In this document: positions 44,101-45,043 of the stretch, piece after piece | How the letters are laid out: each line of letters opens with the position of its first letter | Numbering within the stretch: position 1 is the stretch's first letter | Assembly: GCA_963576475.1 (NCBI GenBank) | Contig: OY754979.1 | Coordinates: forward strand, 30,025,578-30,089,577 | Length of the DNA stretch: 64,000 bases | Direction of reading: 5' to 3' | Origin: Molanna angustata | Taxonomy: Eukaryota > Arthropoda > Insecta > Trichoptera > Molannidae | The notes under the pieces: model-generated | What the model saw: the letters and a program-made list of their open reading frames with translations, nothing else | Databases searched by the model: none | Told to the model about the DNA's origin: nothing | Translations under genes and position numbers: made by a program

Positions 44101-44157
44101 CAGCAGCGCCTCGCGGGCTGTCACGTTGGGCTCCTGTCCAACCACTATATCCGAGAT
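3297..44157 (-). CDS. shot: spectraplakin (short stop/MACF1 family), partial gene, 18 exons
   Basis: A giant cytoskeletal linker: spectraplakins bind F-actin through paired CH domains and microtubules through a C-terminal GAS2 region, joined by plakin and spectrin repeats. Only the CH2 domain, plakin domain, embedded SH3 and the following repeats lie here. Exons, 5' to 3': 44157-43964, 43136-43051, 37614-37427, 36653-36522, 36195-36026, 35743-35522, 34752-34548, 34060-33956, 32571-32453, 31340-31196, 29166-29050, 20884-20760, 19783-19555, 18516-18343, 17495-17403, 16329-16155, 4298-4083, 3393-3297. The visible splice sites are GT/AG and all exon phases match, giving one frame of about 930 residues with no stop. 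Family assignment rests on strings such as [23 protein letters not shown] and [19 protein letters not shown], recognised from memory of Shot/MACF1. CH1, the start codon and the 3' half are outside the window or not found. Introns range from about 80 bp to 11.9 kb and hold nearly all the repeats. Confidence 0.93.
4083..4298 (-). CDS. shot: shot exon: spectrin repeat
   Basis: 216 nt: [84 protein letters not shown] is a typical spectrin-repeat helix B. It is GC-rich against a very AT-rich intron. Acceptor tttccacag|aggagt, donor cagag|gtaata. Confidence 0.94.
4420..5870. repeat. 143-bp satellite array in shot intron
   Basis: An AT-rich array between exons 16 and 17 of the window. A marker (gtataaacgaaaaaattg) recurs at 4711, 4854, 4997, 5140, 5283 and 5426, exactly 143 bp apart. 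Each unit is made of about five degenerate sub-units of 24-30 bp of the form gtatcaatgtaaaacttgtt. Flanks on both sides hold only the sub-units, out of phase with the larger period. No coding. Confidence 0.9.
5871..7665. other. intronic DNA, no feature recognised
   Basis: AT-rich, with no exon, hairpin or element I can name. A weak tRNA-like string with a B-box resemblance (ggttccagattcgattctgg) lies just beyond at 7690-7720. Confidence 0.55.
7800..8050 (+). mobile_element. LINE 3'-end relic (RTE-like)
   Basis: In one frame around 7880-7990 it reads [27 protein letters not shown], matching the Arg/Gly-rich C-terminus (EGRRSRGR--TRW) of RTE-like proteins; a stop and frame loss follow. Further pieces of the same type sit at 30138-30280 and 37868-37975. 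A (TG)n run at about 8163-8200 follows. Confidence 0.55.
8163..8200. repeat. (TG)n microsatellite
   Basis: About 16 TG dinucleotides followed by a run of C. Other short (TG)n or (CA)n runs are at 27528-27550, 59259-59272 and 61267-61282. Confidence 0.9.
8230..9990. other. intronic DNA; one short repeated motif
   Basis: No exon found. The string tatattatatggaaatctttgc occurs at about 8903-8925 and again at about 9311-9333, and taatatactagatgt/ctagtatatt lie near these in inverted form, so a degraded element of about 430 bp may be present. Otherwise nothing recognised. Confidence 0.4.
9996..10207 (-). mobile_element. tRNA-derived SINE, full-length copy
   Basis: Read on the minus strand it opens CCGACCGCCGTGGCAAAGTT with an A-box-like GTGGCAAAGTTGG and a B box GGTTCGATTCCC, then a body with GGGCTGGAAACACTGG and CGGCAATAAACTCGCC, and ends in AAGAAGAAGAA. 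A tRNA-like head with a RNA polymerase III promoter and a short repeat tail define a SINE. Other copies: 13043-13600 (interrupted), 37195-37372, and decayed ones at 48255-48515, 56105-56200 and about 60420-60500. Confidence 0.85.
10235..10505. repeat. four tandem copies of a 63-65-bp unit
   Basis: The unit contains gtttgttgatggacaattct, then ggtgaaactccacaatgac. Copies start near 10241, 10304, 10368 and 10433, clearly diverged. The array touches the head of the SINE at 10207. Confidence 0.8.
10580..11040 (-). mobile_element. MITE-like element, copy 2
   Basis: Inverted relative to the copy at 2590-2935. Short inverted ends are visible: acagattttttaattatctc at about 10648 and its complement (gagataattaaaaaatc) at about 11012. 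It holds a single copy of the ccctgtcgggagtcaaaga unit and an extra internal stretch (10680-10880) missing from copy 1. No coding capacity. Confidence 0.7.
11041..11690. other. intronic DNA, no feature recognised
   Basis: AT-rich, with a GC-richer patch at about 11540-11640 (cgagctgtttcgagccaccg) that reads like element-derived DNA but matches nothing I know. Confidence 0.4.
11690..11875. mobile_element. palindromic MITE, decayed copy
   Basis: Arms around ataattacccatatcatgga on the left and tccatgatatgggtaat on the right, with inner arms atggagttctat and atagaactccat. It is the same family as the better copy at 17570-17756; here the left outer end is lost while the right end (gactttccccccag) is partly kept. 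Confidence 0.75.
11965..12602 (+). pseudogene. LINE ORF2 C-terminus (LOA-like), relic
   Basis: Starts in RNase H ([20 protein letters not shown]) and continues to the C-terminal knuckle [32 protein letters not shown]. This parallels the end of ORF2 of the complete LINE at 23677-27294 ([28 protein letters not shown]), so same clade but a different, diverged family. The frame shifts after CDAVTQ; the continuation in another frame, [18 protein letters not shown], matches the other element's end. The 3' tail is (ATA/ACA)n near 12586-12602. Confidence 0.85.
12777..12823. repeat. perfect 22-bp hairpin, 3-nt loop
   Basis: Left arm 12777-12798 (core tactgcacaacttaatat) and right arm 12802-12823 are exact complements around atc. 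The right arm ends where a fragment of a (TATG)n LINE tail begins. Confidence 0.9.
12824..12895 (-). mobile_element. (TATG)n LINE, tail fragment
   Basis: catacatacataccatcacg followed by ctatgtccctggcggggg and aggcagaga, the inverted 3' terminus of the family seen in long copies at 27970, 32940, 39056 and 47880. Under 80 bp remain. Confidence 0.7.
13043..13600 (+). mobile_element. tRNA-derived SINE, interrupted copy
   Basis: Head at 13047-13155 (gaccgccgtggcacagttgg, B box gggttcgattccc) and tail at about 13490-13600 (gggctggaaacactggttag, cggcaataaactcgccactt), separated by about 335 bp absent from the copy at 9996-10207. The tail ends in (ATT)n. Confidence 0.8.
13156..13488. other. insertion inside SINE with 35-bp direct repeats
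   Basis: The inserted DNA holds cacactctacagagttgcc + agcataaatattaaca twice, starting near 13292 and 13453 (35 bp each). The second copy lies at the junction with the SINE tail. AT-rich, no coding. Confidence 0.6.
13601..15234. other. intronic DNA with one dispersed repeat
   Basis: No exon. At about 14695-14830 a string (tatcacaccat ... actgctgcccaactaggaaa ... cctgttctagggttagctg) recurs decayed at 55095-55205, so it is a dispersed repeat of unknown type. Confidence 0.5.
15235..15830 (+). pseudogene. CR1/L2-type LINE, 3' end
   Basis: Encodes the last part of a reverse transcriptase [92 protein letters not shown], then a stop at about 15688. The order NAARLITG / LHWL / K--LLTFKA-HG-AP-YL / GDRAF-VA---WN-LP is that of CR1/L2 elements. 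The 3' UTR (acaaaaacggcgctataaaa) is found again at 41770-41830. 5'-truncated. Confidence 0.85.
15838..16097 (+). pseudogene. LINE 3'-end relic with (GAA)n tail
   Basis: In one frame: [34 protein letters not shown], then [19 protein letters not shown] after a stop. The pattern -K--GH-IR--GL / EG---R-R-R / Y--M------W--W fits RTE-like C-termini. Ends in agaagaagaag. Confidence 0.6.
16155..16329 (-). CDS. shot: shot exon: plakin domain end
   Basis: 175 nt: [83 protein letters not shown] is diagnostic for Shot. Acceptor gcaatag|tttgtg, donor gctgaag|gtaaga. The following intron is the longest here (11.9 kb). Confidence 0.95.
16387..16650. repeat. three perfect tandem copies of 88 bp
   Basis: Units 16387-16474, 16475-16562 and 16563-16650 appear identical on reading (each begins aagtttattgtagacttgga). 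It lies just downstream of the exon at 16155-16329 on the shot-upstream side. Identity implies a recent expansion. Confidence 0.93.
16912..17135 (+). pseudogene. RTE LINE 3'-end fragment
   Basis: One frame reads [54 protein letters not shown] and a stop, then agaagaagaag. It corresponds to the last 70 or so residues of the RTE protein at 277-1977 (EWRP---R--GRPQARWSDDI---AG--WM--AQDRE-W). A different subfamily by sequence. Confidence 0.85.
17403..17495 (-). CDS. shot: shot exon: spectrin-like repeat after SH3
   Basis: 93 nt, 31 codons, phase 0 at both ends: [20 protein letters not shown] then [11 protein letters not shown]. Acceptor tgttacag|ttattg, donor gctcag|gtatat. A palindromic MITE lies 75 bp upstream in the preceding intron. 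Confidence 0.92.
17570..17756. mobile_element. palindromic MITE, intact copy (about 187 bp)
   Basis: Starts ggggggcaagtctggttc and ends gaaccagaattgcccccc, with further inverted segments inside (tgattacccatatcatggat / atccatgatatgggtaatca and atggagttctat / tagaactccat) so that almost the whole element folds on itself. It sits 75 bp from the exon at 17403-17495. No coding; the transposase donor is not in the window. Confidence 0.88.
18050..18125. repeat. paired GC-rich palindromic motif
   Basis: agccgtaccggtacggccat at about 18058 and gccgtacgggtacggccata at about 18102. The first is a near-perfect palindrome (gccgtaccggtacggc). Role unknown. Confidence 0.6.
18160..18328 (-). mobile_element. 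tRNA-like SINE head, decayed
   Basis: On the minus strand: GGTGGCAGAGTGGTTTGCAC (A-box region), an anticodon-arm-like CTGGGTTATTAATCCAG, then GAGTTCAAATCCTGCC (B box). Acceptor and T stems pair poorly, so I do not call a functional tRNA. An AT-rich tail follows. A different family from the SINE at 9996. Confidence 0.55.
18343..18516 (-). CDS. shot: shot exon: SH3 domain and following helix
   Basis: 174 nt, 58 codons, phase 0 at both ends: [30 protein letters not shown], then [10 protein letters not shown] closing the SH3 fold, then [17 protein letters not shown], the next repeat helix. As usual in plakin SH3 domains, the canonical Tyr-rich proline-binding surface is not evident. Acceptor attccag|ttgtcc, donor gacagg|gtgagt. 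Confidence 0.94.
18900..19150 (-). pseudogene. LINE C-terminal knuckle fragment
   Basis: Minus-strand frame: [63 protein letters not shown] is the zinc-knuckle end of non-LTR ORF2 proteins. It is one of the few LINE pieces inside the gene on the same strand as shot. Confidence 0.75.
19555..19783 (-). CDS. shot: shot exon: plakin repeat and start of SH3
   Basis: 229 nt: [57 protein letters not shown], then [14 protein letters not shown]. The last part opens the SH3 fold that sits within a spectrin repeat in plakins. Acceptor ttttag|acgtga, donor gaagc|gtaagt. Confidence 0.94.
19876..20022. repeat. 73-bp direct duplication
   Basis: attgcactaagtggttaagt starts at 19876 and again at 19949; the units differ at one noticed base (acaggat versus acatgat). 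A recent tandem duplication in an intron. Confidence 0.9.
20105..20340. mobile_element. MITE-like element with about 65-bp inverted arms
   Basis: Left arm 20110-20178 (gacataagtcaaaaaattca, gttaataatgcagaaatg, tttatcaatatt) and right arm 20270-20336 (attgataaacataaaatttc, tgcattattaactcaaaaat, gacttatgtc) are near-complements around a 90-bp loop. No coding. Likely class II non-autonomous. Confidence 0.82.
20760..20884 (-). CDS. shot: shot exon: plakin domain, spectrin-like repeat
   Basis: 125 nt: [61 protein letters not shown] is a conserved plakin-domain helix pair. Acceptor caattcag|gtgatg, donor tccaa|gttagt. Confidence 0.94.
21130..21562 (+). pseudogene. RTE-like LINE 3' end, frameshifted
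   Basis: Begins in [36 protein letters not shown], passes through a broken stretch, resumes as [20 protein letters not shown] in one frame and [34 protein letters not shown] in another. At least two frameshifts. Tail cgaagaagaagaagaac. Order of motifs (ERRVLRRI / WAGHV-RM / GRPR-RW / W--LL-EA) is that of RTE-like proteins. Confidence 0.85.
21697..21709. other. target-site duplication, left copy
   Basis: aactgcttcagaa immediately before the element; the same 13 bases follow the poly-A tail at 27372-27384. The first two As of the right copy could come from the tail, leaving at least 11 certain bases. Confidence 0.92.
21710..22048 (+). promoter_or_regulatory. LINE 5' UTR (presumed internal promoter)
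   Basis: About 340 bp with no long frame, much less AT-rich than the intron around it. Contains gcgaacccggggtacctgag and gatcccctgggggaaccagg. LINEs of this kind carry an internal promoter in the 5' UTR; its exact site cannot be read here. Confidence 0.5.
22049..23635 (+). CDS. LINE ORF1 protein, DUF4780-like domain plus repeat tail
   Basis: 528 codons from the first ATG (22049); an in-frame GTG 36 bases earlier is an unlikely start. Residues 1-70 are acidic. Residues 76-103 hold [18 protein letters not shown], a short basic helix; 122-132 are Lys/Arg-rich. About 136-308 look like the DUF4780 domain found in insect LINE ORF1s ([66 protein letters not shown]). About 326-500 is a Pro/Ser/Gly-rich tail of some five degenerate repeats of 32-34 residues built around PGTSSGART and [12 protein letters not shown]. 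No CCHC knuckles. Presumed role is binding element RNA in the retrotransposition particle. Domain naming is from memory. Confidence 0.85.
   Translation: MEEHQNNFLDEMEEADMASEGSSEPFDSMEVEQLVANSPTVYEEEAEKPPSPQLQDETDKPQLETETSKPKRLGGAAKKRLSNLLKQGMPYEEARNQCLIPLQSDAALKRPRANDSSEISNPAKRERSEKRTFRDAAVGIRIGVCNKEDNAILTDNQLLQIESALVKAVVESIGKGFQPRFETFTRKKGILALTCTDQGTHDWAWPLIPTLKPFKGADLRVVQGHEIPKNIIAVAWIPSELKWLPKDVMHILGISNKGLNVKMWKALNTKQMPNGQIMTFSIDEDSVKALEACNFRPYMGICRITFKLKGQKQAQVGGTSTTASKLNSGASSGAGTSKVLSKPVEVAVSTRMPEGSEPVSEASSSARTPAVLSRPDGVAALARLPEDSEPVPGTSSGARTSSVPLGPEGIVAPVRLPMRMEVVPVPGTSSGARTSAVPLGPEEIVAPVRLPMRVEVMPVPGTSTGTETTTVLHRPVESAVRARLPEKAKPTPGTSSFTSASRPVRGKGLRRSKGEPKGVSHWLKPTPK
23677..27294 (+). 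CDS. LINE ORF2: endonuclease, reverse transcriptase, RNase H
   Basis: 1205 codons, ATG to TAG, no interruption. Endonuclease about 5-215: QEPW at 36-39, GCDANSHH at 135-142, SDH at 211-213. Reverse transcriptase about 430-745: YRPIS at 504-508, FLDIEGAFD at 573-581, [11 protein letters not shown] at 632-642, YADD at 663-666, KYLG at 737-740. RNase H about 925-1055: WYTDGSK with Asp 930, FQAEL with Glu 965, SDSQAA with Asp 991, WVPGH at 1031-1035 and NEEADKLAN with Asp 1045, so all four acidic residues are present. C-terminal CCHC knuckle: Cys 1146, Cys 1149, His 1158, Cys 1163. The enzyme nicks the target and copies the RNA there. All catalytic motifs look intact. Confidence 0.95.
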   Translation: MEKHKILQINLHHARAATALAGRTLAKENITAILVQEPWIYDNNICGFNSVGTVISCNNGGKPRAGIVLNKSIRYLNILEFCKEDLVAITIPCNSNGRGLILCSAYFAGDEPLPLTLLEDLIRYAKKNNAQLIIGCDANSHHKIWGSTDCNQRGELLLEFILTHNLYIANKGNTPTFMNKVRSEVLDLTLCTENASDDLTDWKVVSEESASDHKQITFNIKNIERKTAEYRNKRLTNWAMLEEITKNTLGTSYKSIKDWKSIDLATDFLSESLNSAYEQSCPKKIKSQAREVPWWNSHLAKLRANIRKLFNKAKSHGTWDSYRKALTEYHKEIRKAKATSWKNFCNSINDTTETARINKVLAKQKTPDIGLLMRQDGSYAATGKETLTLLADTHFPGCQVVTNNHIPQQVICRPNLEDWRLASEIFKPSKIKWAINTFKPYKSSGEDNIFPALIQNSIEVTMPLLLKIYRASLAWGYIPRKWKTVKVTFIPKPNKECYNTPKAYRPISLTSFLLKTMEKIIHRHLIETTLSKHTIHAKQHAYQEGKSTETALIELVNTIQNSLNNGEIALCVFLDIEGAFDGAPTNVLLNGLRRKKVNATIIKWIEDMLSNRFITTNLLGENLTAKTCKGCPQGGVLSPLLWTLTVDSLICLLNDNGYNAQSYADDIVIIIRGKECDIISELMQNALKNVENWCIKNGLKVNVNKTTLIPFTNKRKLDKLFAPILFGRKLTISKETKYLGITLDNKLTWNKHVDNITQKATKALWSCRRLVGKNWGLKPSQTLWMYKSIVRPTISYAIPVWSNKLEQKGCRDKLSKLQRMACLLITGALHTTPTASLEAFLNLPPLYLHLQKVAKEGIIRLIDANKRHSFSSKSNLIKELDEVNLISLPKDKIKTVYNFDKPYKIEIQTRNEISEIWYQESNGALIWYTDGSKKEKGVGSGVYGLTPKVKIYKHLGHTTTIFQAELCAITICAYENLIRNYRHKTIYIYSDSQAALKALNSCKINSSTVQDCNLALNKLTIEHNNKVVLRWVPGHSSYKGNEEADKLANMGADSVTYGPEPYCFLTNSVIKTILYNNMLEKAKQNWLNLSGQKHAKSMIPGFSAKRSKQILTLNRENIRILIRTLTGHCRLNKHLCTMNLADMHLCRFCLDEHETPLHLLKDCEPLMQTRARIFGSHIADETQIREASPLKILRFIREIGLWEDL
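27970..28364 (+). pseudogene. (TATG)n LINE, 5'-truncated 3' end
   Basis: Open frame of 120 codons: [94 protein letters not shown], stop. It is the C-terminus of an RTE-like reverse transcriptase protein. The 3' end is gatggtatgtatgtatgta. Other long copies: 32940-33300, 39056-39427, 47880-48135. No polymerase motif survives in any copy here. Confidence 0.88.
28405..28592. repeat. 31-bp minisatellite, about six copies
   Basis: Unit gaatgtatagtggacatgta + tgaatgtatgt, near perfect, from about 28409 to 28590. Open in several frames because the unit lacks stops; the resulting ORFs are not genes. Confidence 0.93.
29050..29166 (-). CDS. shot: shot exon: plakin domain, spectrin-like repeat
   Basis: 117 nt, 39 codons, phase 0 at both ends: [39 protein letters not shown]. 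Acceptor gtttccag|caactg, donor ctgcag|gttggt. The next intron is 8.2 kb and contains the complete LINE. Confidence 0.93.
29572..29862. repeat. 27-bp minisatellite, left part
   Basis: About ten copies of a 27-bp unit (ttctcattttcaattcatca + tctaata) with scattered substitutions. The unit is a multiple of three without a stop, so a frame encoding a nonapeptide repeat (SFSIHHLIF) stays open; I do not regard it as a protein. Confidence 0.9.
29863..30088 (+). pseudogene. LINE 3' end inserted in the minisatellite
   Basis: Encodes [37 protein letters not shown] and a stop, the typical last residues of a CR1-like or related LINE ORF2. It ends in a poly-A run (about 14 As) at 30073-30087. The 27-bp minisatellite is found on both sides, so the array was split by a 5'-truncated retrotransposition. 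Confidence 0.8.
30089..30137. repeat. 27-bp minisatellite, right part
   Basis: Two more copies (attctcatttacaattcatc, attctcatttataatcat) beyond the poly-A tail. Confidence 0.8.
30138..30285 (+). pseudogene. LINE 3'-end relic (RTE-like)
   Basis: Frame: [26 protein letters not shown], then [25 protein letters not shown] is the C-terminal pattern of RTE-like proteins and matches the relic at 7880-7990. No polymerase part. Confidence 0.6.
30286..31195. other. intronic DNA, no feature recognised
   Basis: AT-rich; no exon between 31196 and 29166 in this strand, and no repeat that I can name. Confidence 0.5.
31196..31340 (-). CDS. shot: shot exon: plakin domain, spectrin-like repeat
   Basis: 145 nt: [67 protein letters not shown] is a hallmark of the plakin domain, including desmoplakin and plectin relatives. 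Acceptor tgtttag|gttgtc, donor atgag|gttaat. Confidence 0.94.
31540..32125. mobile_element. possible decayed element with inverted ends
   Basis: Ends share imperfect inverted strings: taacagtcggccctcaactc ... ttaaactcaag near 31550-31590, and cttgagtttagctcttaaac ... gtaataccggccc near 32070-32110; ccgtattacagtg (31612) is complementary to cactgtaatacg (32042). Suggests a DNA transposon remnant; the arms are poor. Confidence 0.35.
32453..32571 (-). CDS. shot: shot exon: plakin domain, spectrin-like repeat
   Basis: 119 nt: [20 protein letters not shown] then [20 protein letters not shown]. The [20 protein letters not shown] string is characteristic of Shot/MACF1. Acceptor atttccag|gtggag, donor aagag|gtatca. 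Confidence 0.93.
32940..33300 (-). pseudogene. (TATG)n LINE, 5'-truncated, minus strand
   Basis: Minus-strand frame of 105 codons: [94 protein letters not shown]. Same family as 27970-28364. Inserted in the intron next to the exon at 32453-32571, in shot orientation. Confidence 0.87.
33605..33870 (+). pseudogene. LINE C-terminal fragment (Jockey/R1-like)
   Basis: Frame: [47 protein letters not shown], stop, [27 protein letters not shown] and [13 protein letters not shown] are typical of a class of insect LINE ends. One in-frame stop. A related short end lies at 38862-39020. Confidence 0.7.
33956..34060 (-). CDS. shot: shot exon: plakin domain, spectrin-like repeat (short)
   Basis: 105 nt, exactly 35 codons, phase 0 at both ends: [20 protein letters not shown] then [21 protein letters not shown]---- is the typical first-helix pattern of a spectrin repeat. 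Acceptor tttttcag|aaacaa, donor ccagg|gtatgt. Confidence 0.9.
34548..34752 (-). CDS. shot: shot exon: plakin domain, spectrin-like repeat
   Basis: 205 nt. It encodes [39 protein letters not shown] and [20 protein letters not shown], with a Trp in each helix ([15 protein letters not shown]) as in spectrin repeats. Acceptor tttccag|agtgac, donor ctg|gtcagt. Confidence 0.92.
34885..35395. repeat. 38-bp minisatellite, degenerate with a perfect core
   Basis: The best copies (35184-35310) repeat cagtaggcctaataacatta + gattttactgttttgttg every 38 bp. Outer copies from 34885 and up to 35395 are diverged. It fills most of the intron between the exons at 35522 and 34752. Confidence 0.88.
35522..35743 (-). 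CDS. shot: shot exon: plakin domain, spectrin-like repeat
   Basis: 222 nt, encoding [20 protein letters not shown], an Ala-rich helix ([20 protein letters not shown]) and [18 protein letters not shown] up to DLNTR. Acceptor ttttcag|agaaat, donor acaag|gtataa. A degenerate 38-bp minisatellite lies just downstream in the next intron. Confidence 0.92.
36026..36195 (-). CDS. shot: shot exon: plakin domain, spectrin-like repeat
   Basis: 170 nt. It encodes [20 protein letters not shown], then [20 protein letters not shown] and [17 protein letters not shown]. Helical and charged, with the conserved Trp of the repeat helix (NWSRL). Acceptor ttttttcag|aaatat, donor cacag|gtataa. Confidence 0.92.
36522..36653 (-). 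CDS. shot: shot exon: plakin domain, repeat 1
   Basis: 132 nt, phase 0 at both ends. It encodes [20 protein letters not shown] followed by a charged helix with [12 protein letters not shown] and DYRELE. Acceptor tttccag|gatcga; donor gaa|gtacgatc, a weaker site than its neighbours. Being phase 0 at both ends it could be skipped without shifting the frame. Confidence 0.9.
36716..36905. other. GC-rich block of unknown origin
   Basis: About 190 bp of clearly higher GC content (gaccacaagcgcaggcgacc, gcgagccacatgggcttgcg) just upstream of the exon at 36522-36653, in an AT-rich intron. Plus frame [20 protein letters not shown] stays open for some 60 codons. Probably element-derived, but not recognised. 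Confidence 0.4.
37060..37200 (+). pseudogene. RTE LINE 3'-end fragment with (GAT)n tail
   Basis: Frame: [29 protein letters not shown], stop, then gatgatgatgatgaa. A related end at 46990-47140 reads VVNWRRGAADRSEWR and also has a (GAT)n tail. Confidence 0.75.
37195..37372 (-). mobile_element. tRNA-derived SINE, head truncated
   Basis: Minus strand: truncated before the A box, B box GGTTCGATTCCCAGCAGAGG, body with AAACACTGGTTGGTTGG and GGCAATAAACTTGTCACTTG, and a tail of (CAT)n that merges head-on with the (GAT)n tail of the LINE fragment at 37060-37200. Family as at 9996. Confidence 0.8.
37427..37614 (-). CDS. shot: shot exon: end of CH2 and entry to plakin domain
   Basis: 188 nt. It begins by completing the Asp of LLDPED, then [20 protein letters not shown] and VFPEPP, where CH2 ends. 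The remaining part ([31 protein letters not shown]) is the first helix of the plakin domain. Acceptor tttcag|atgtgg, donor gcag|gttggt. Confidence 0.93.
37660..37740 (+). mobile_element. (TATG)n LINE, internal fragment
   Basis: gatggtcacatgggatgaat, gaactaagaaaatatatatt, ggaatgaatggaatgagag; matches the [18 protein letters not shown] stretch of the copy at 27970 with deletions. Stops are present. Confidence 0.6.
37868..37975 (+). mobile_element. LINE 3'-end relic
   Basis: gccttcgagaagctcgtaat ggaaagcgcggagg, then gaccggatggagtgactgat. Matches the relic at 7895-7985 (cctcgagaagctcgtcgtaa) at the DNA level. No usable frame. Confidence 0.5.
37976..38860. other. intronic DNA, no feature recognised
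   Basis: Part of the 5.4-kb intron within CH2. No exon or named repeat. Confidence 0.5.
38862..39020 (+). pseudogene. LINE C-terminal knuckle fragment
   Basis: Frame: [25 protein letters not shown], stop, then [27 protein letters not shown] is the C-terminal knuckle of a Jockey/R1-like LINE. Abuts the LINE copy at 39056. Confidence 0.65.
39056..39427 (+). pseudogene. (TATG)n LINE, 5'-truncated
   Basis: Frame from 39124: [73 protein letters not shown]. The upstream part (tatgccagggtaagaaatga) matches the copy at 27970 but is out of frame after a deletion. Tail gatggtatgtatgtatgta. Confidence 0.87.
39428..43050. other. intronic DNA with small repeat relics
   Basis: No exon. Two things stand out. 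An inverted pair ctctttgacac (about 41602) / gtgtcaaagag (about 41721) brackets about 130 bp. At 41770-41830 a copy of the 3' UTR of the CR1/L2-type LINE (tattcacaaaaacggcgcta) ends in (TTA)n. The rest is unrecognised. Confidence 0.5.
43051..43136 (-). CDS. shot: shot exon: CH2 domain, middle
   Basis: 86 nt completing an Arg codon with the previous exon (AG|G). It encodes [18 protein letters not shown] and RLLDPE, the most conserved helix of plakin CH2 domains. Donor gaag|gtaagac. The following intron is 5.4 kb and carries LINE and SINE relics. Confidence 0.93.
43500..43885 (-). mobile_element. tRNA-like SINE (second family), expanded and decayed
   Basis: Shares aataacaagttgcca at about 43511 and tctctactgggaatc at about 43831 with the better copy at 56880-57005. 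The central 280 bp, T-rich with (tta)-like runs, is absent from that copy and is likely an insertion. Confidence 0.55.
43964..44157 (-). CDS. shot: shot exon 1 of window: start of CH2 domain
   Basis: 194 nt, phase 0 at the 5' end. It begins with [11 protein letters not shown] just after a ccatag acceptor and ends in RNIR before a cag|gtaaag donor. It holds the first two thirds of the CH2 actin-binding domain, including the [10 protein letters not shown] helix and [20 protein letters not shown], the CH signature with the conserved Trp and Asp-Gly. In plakins an exon boundary at this point separates CH1 from CH2, so a transcript could join here from a CH1 exon or from an alternative first exon. 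Confidence 0.93.
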
Positions 44158-44379
44158 CTATGGACAAATGACAATGATTTGATTTAAAAAAAGAGAAGAA
44201 TGCAGAAATAAATAAAACAGTTTGATAAAATTAGTTGCATGTAACACATGAGATCCTACTGTCGATGGTGATAGTATGTATAATTGAAGAATACGTACCA
44301 AACTATTAACACAAATTAATAAATATTTTAAGATATTTTGTTTTCTACATAAAACATGTAGGTATGTATGTCAGGATAG

Positions 44380-44452
44380 GATAGTATGAAGATCAGTCTT
44401 TTTTCCTACCCAGAATATGAAAACAGCATGATGGTATGTATGTATGTTGGAG
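44380..44452 (+). mobile_element. (TATG)n LINE tail fragment
   Basis: gaaaacagcatgatggtatg followed by tatgtatg; only the last few dozen bases of the family. Confidence 0.5.
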
Positions 44453-44850
44453 ATTAAGTATCAAACTATTGAGTCCCCGTAGATATTCTGTAGTGTATAC
44501 TGCCTTACAAATTGTATGAAACGATGTCGTCACTAAATTCAACTTTTATAAAAATTGTTTAGAAAAGTTTGAGTTTTTCTACAATGTTTATATTTTTTAT
44601 AGAAAATTAAATTATCTAGTTGGGGTGTTTCGGCATTTTTCGATATTTTTAAAAATTTTGGAAATATAGGCAGTTAAACACATAAATTTATCATAAAAAA
44701 TGTTTTTCTTATTAAAAAATGTTTGAGAAACTCCGGAACTTATTTAAAAAAAAAGAAATAGAGCTTTTGTATTTGTCTCTATGTCTACACTTTTCAGCGT
44801 TCTAGCTTATATGGTTTTTGAGATATATGGATAAAACACACAGACACACT

Positions 44851-45043
44851 AAGGCTGTGTTTCTCGAACATAAGTATCAGTAAAAGTATAGTTAAAATAC
44901 TTTGATTTCATAAAATTATGCAATACTTTTGGTTGTTTCATTGAAATTAAATGCCGTCAAACGACACAATTTTGAACAATTTTATGAAATCAAACTATAT
45001 GAACTACACTATTACTGATACTTTTGTTGAAACAACACAGCCT
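44851..45043. mobile_element. MITE-like element, about 193 bp
   Basis: Left arm aaggctgtgtttctcgaaca + taagtatcagtaaaagtat; right arm actgatacttttgttgaaac + aacacagcct. Inner segments also pair (tttgatttcataaaatt / aattttatgaaatcaaa). Almost the whole element folds. No coding. Confidence 0.85.
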
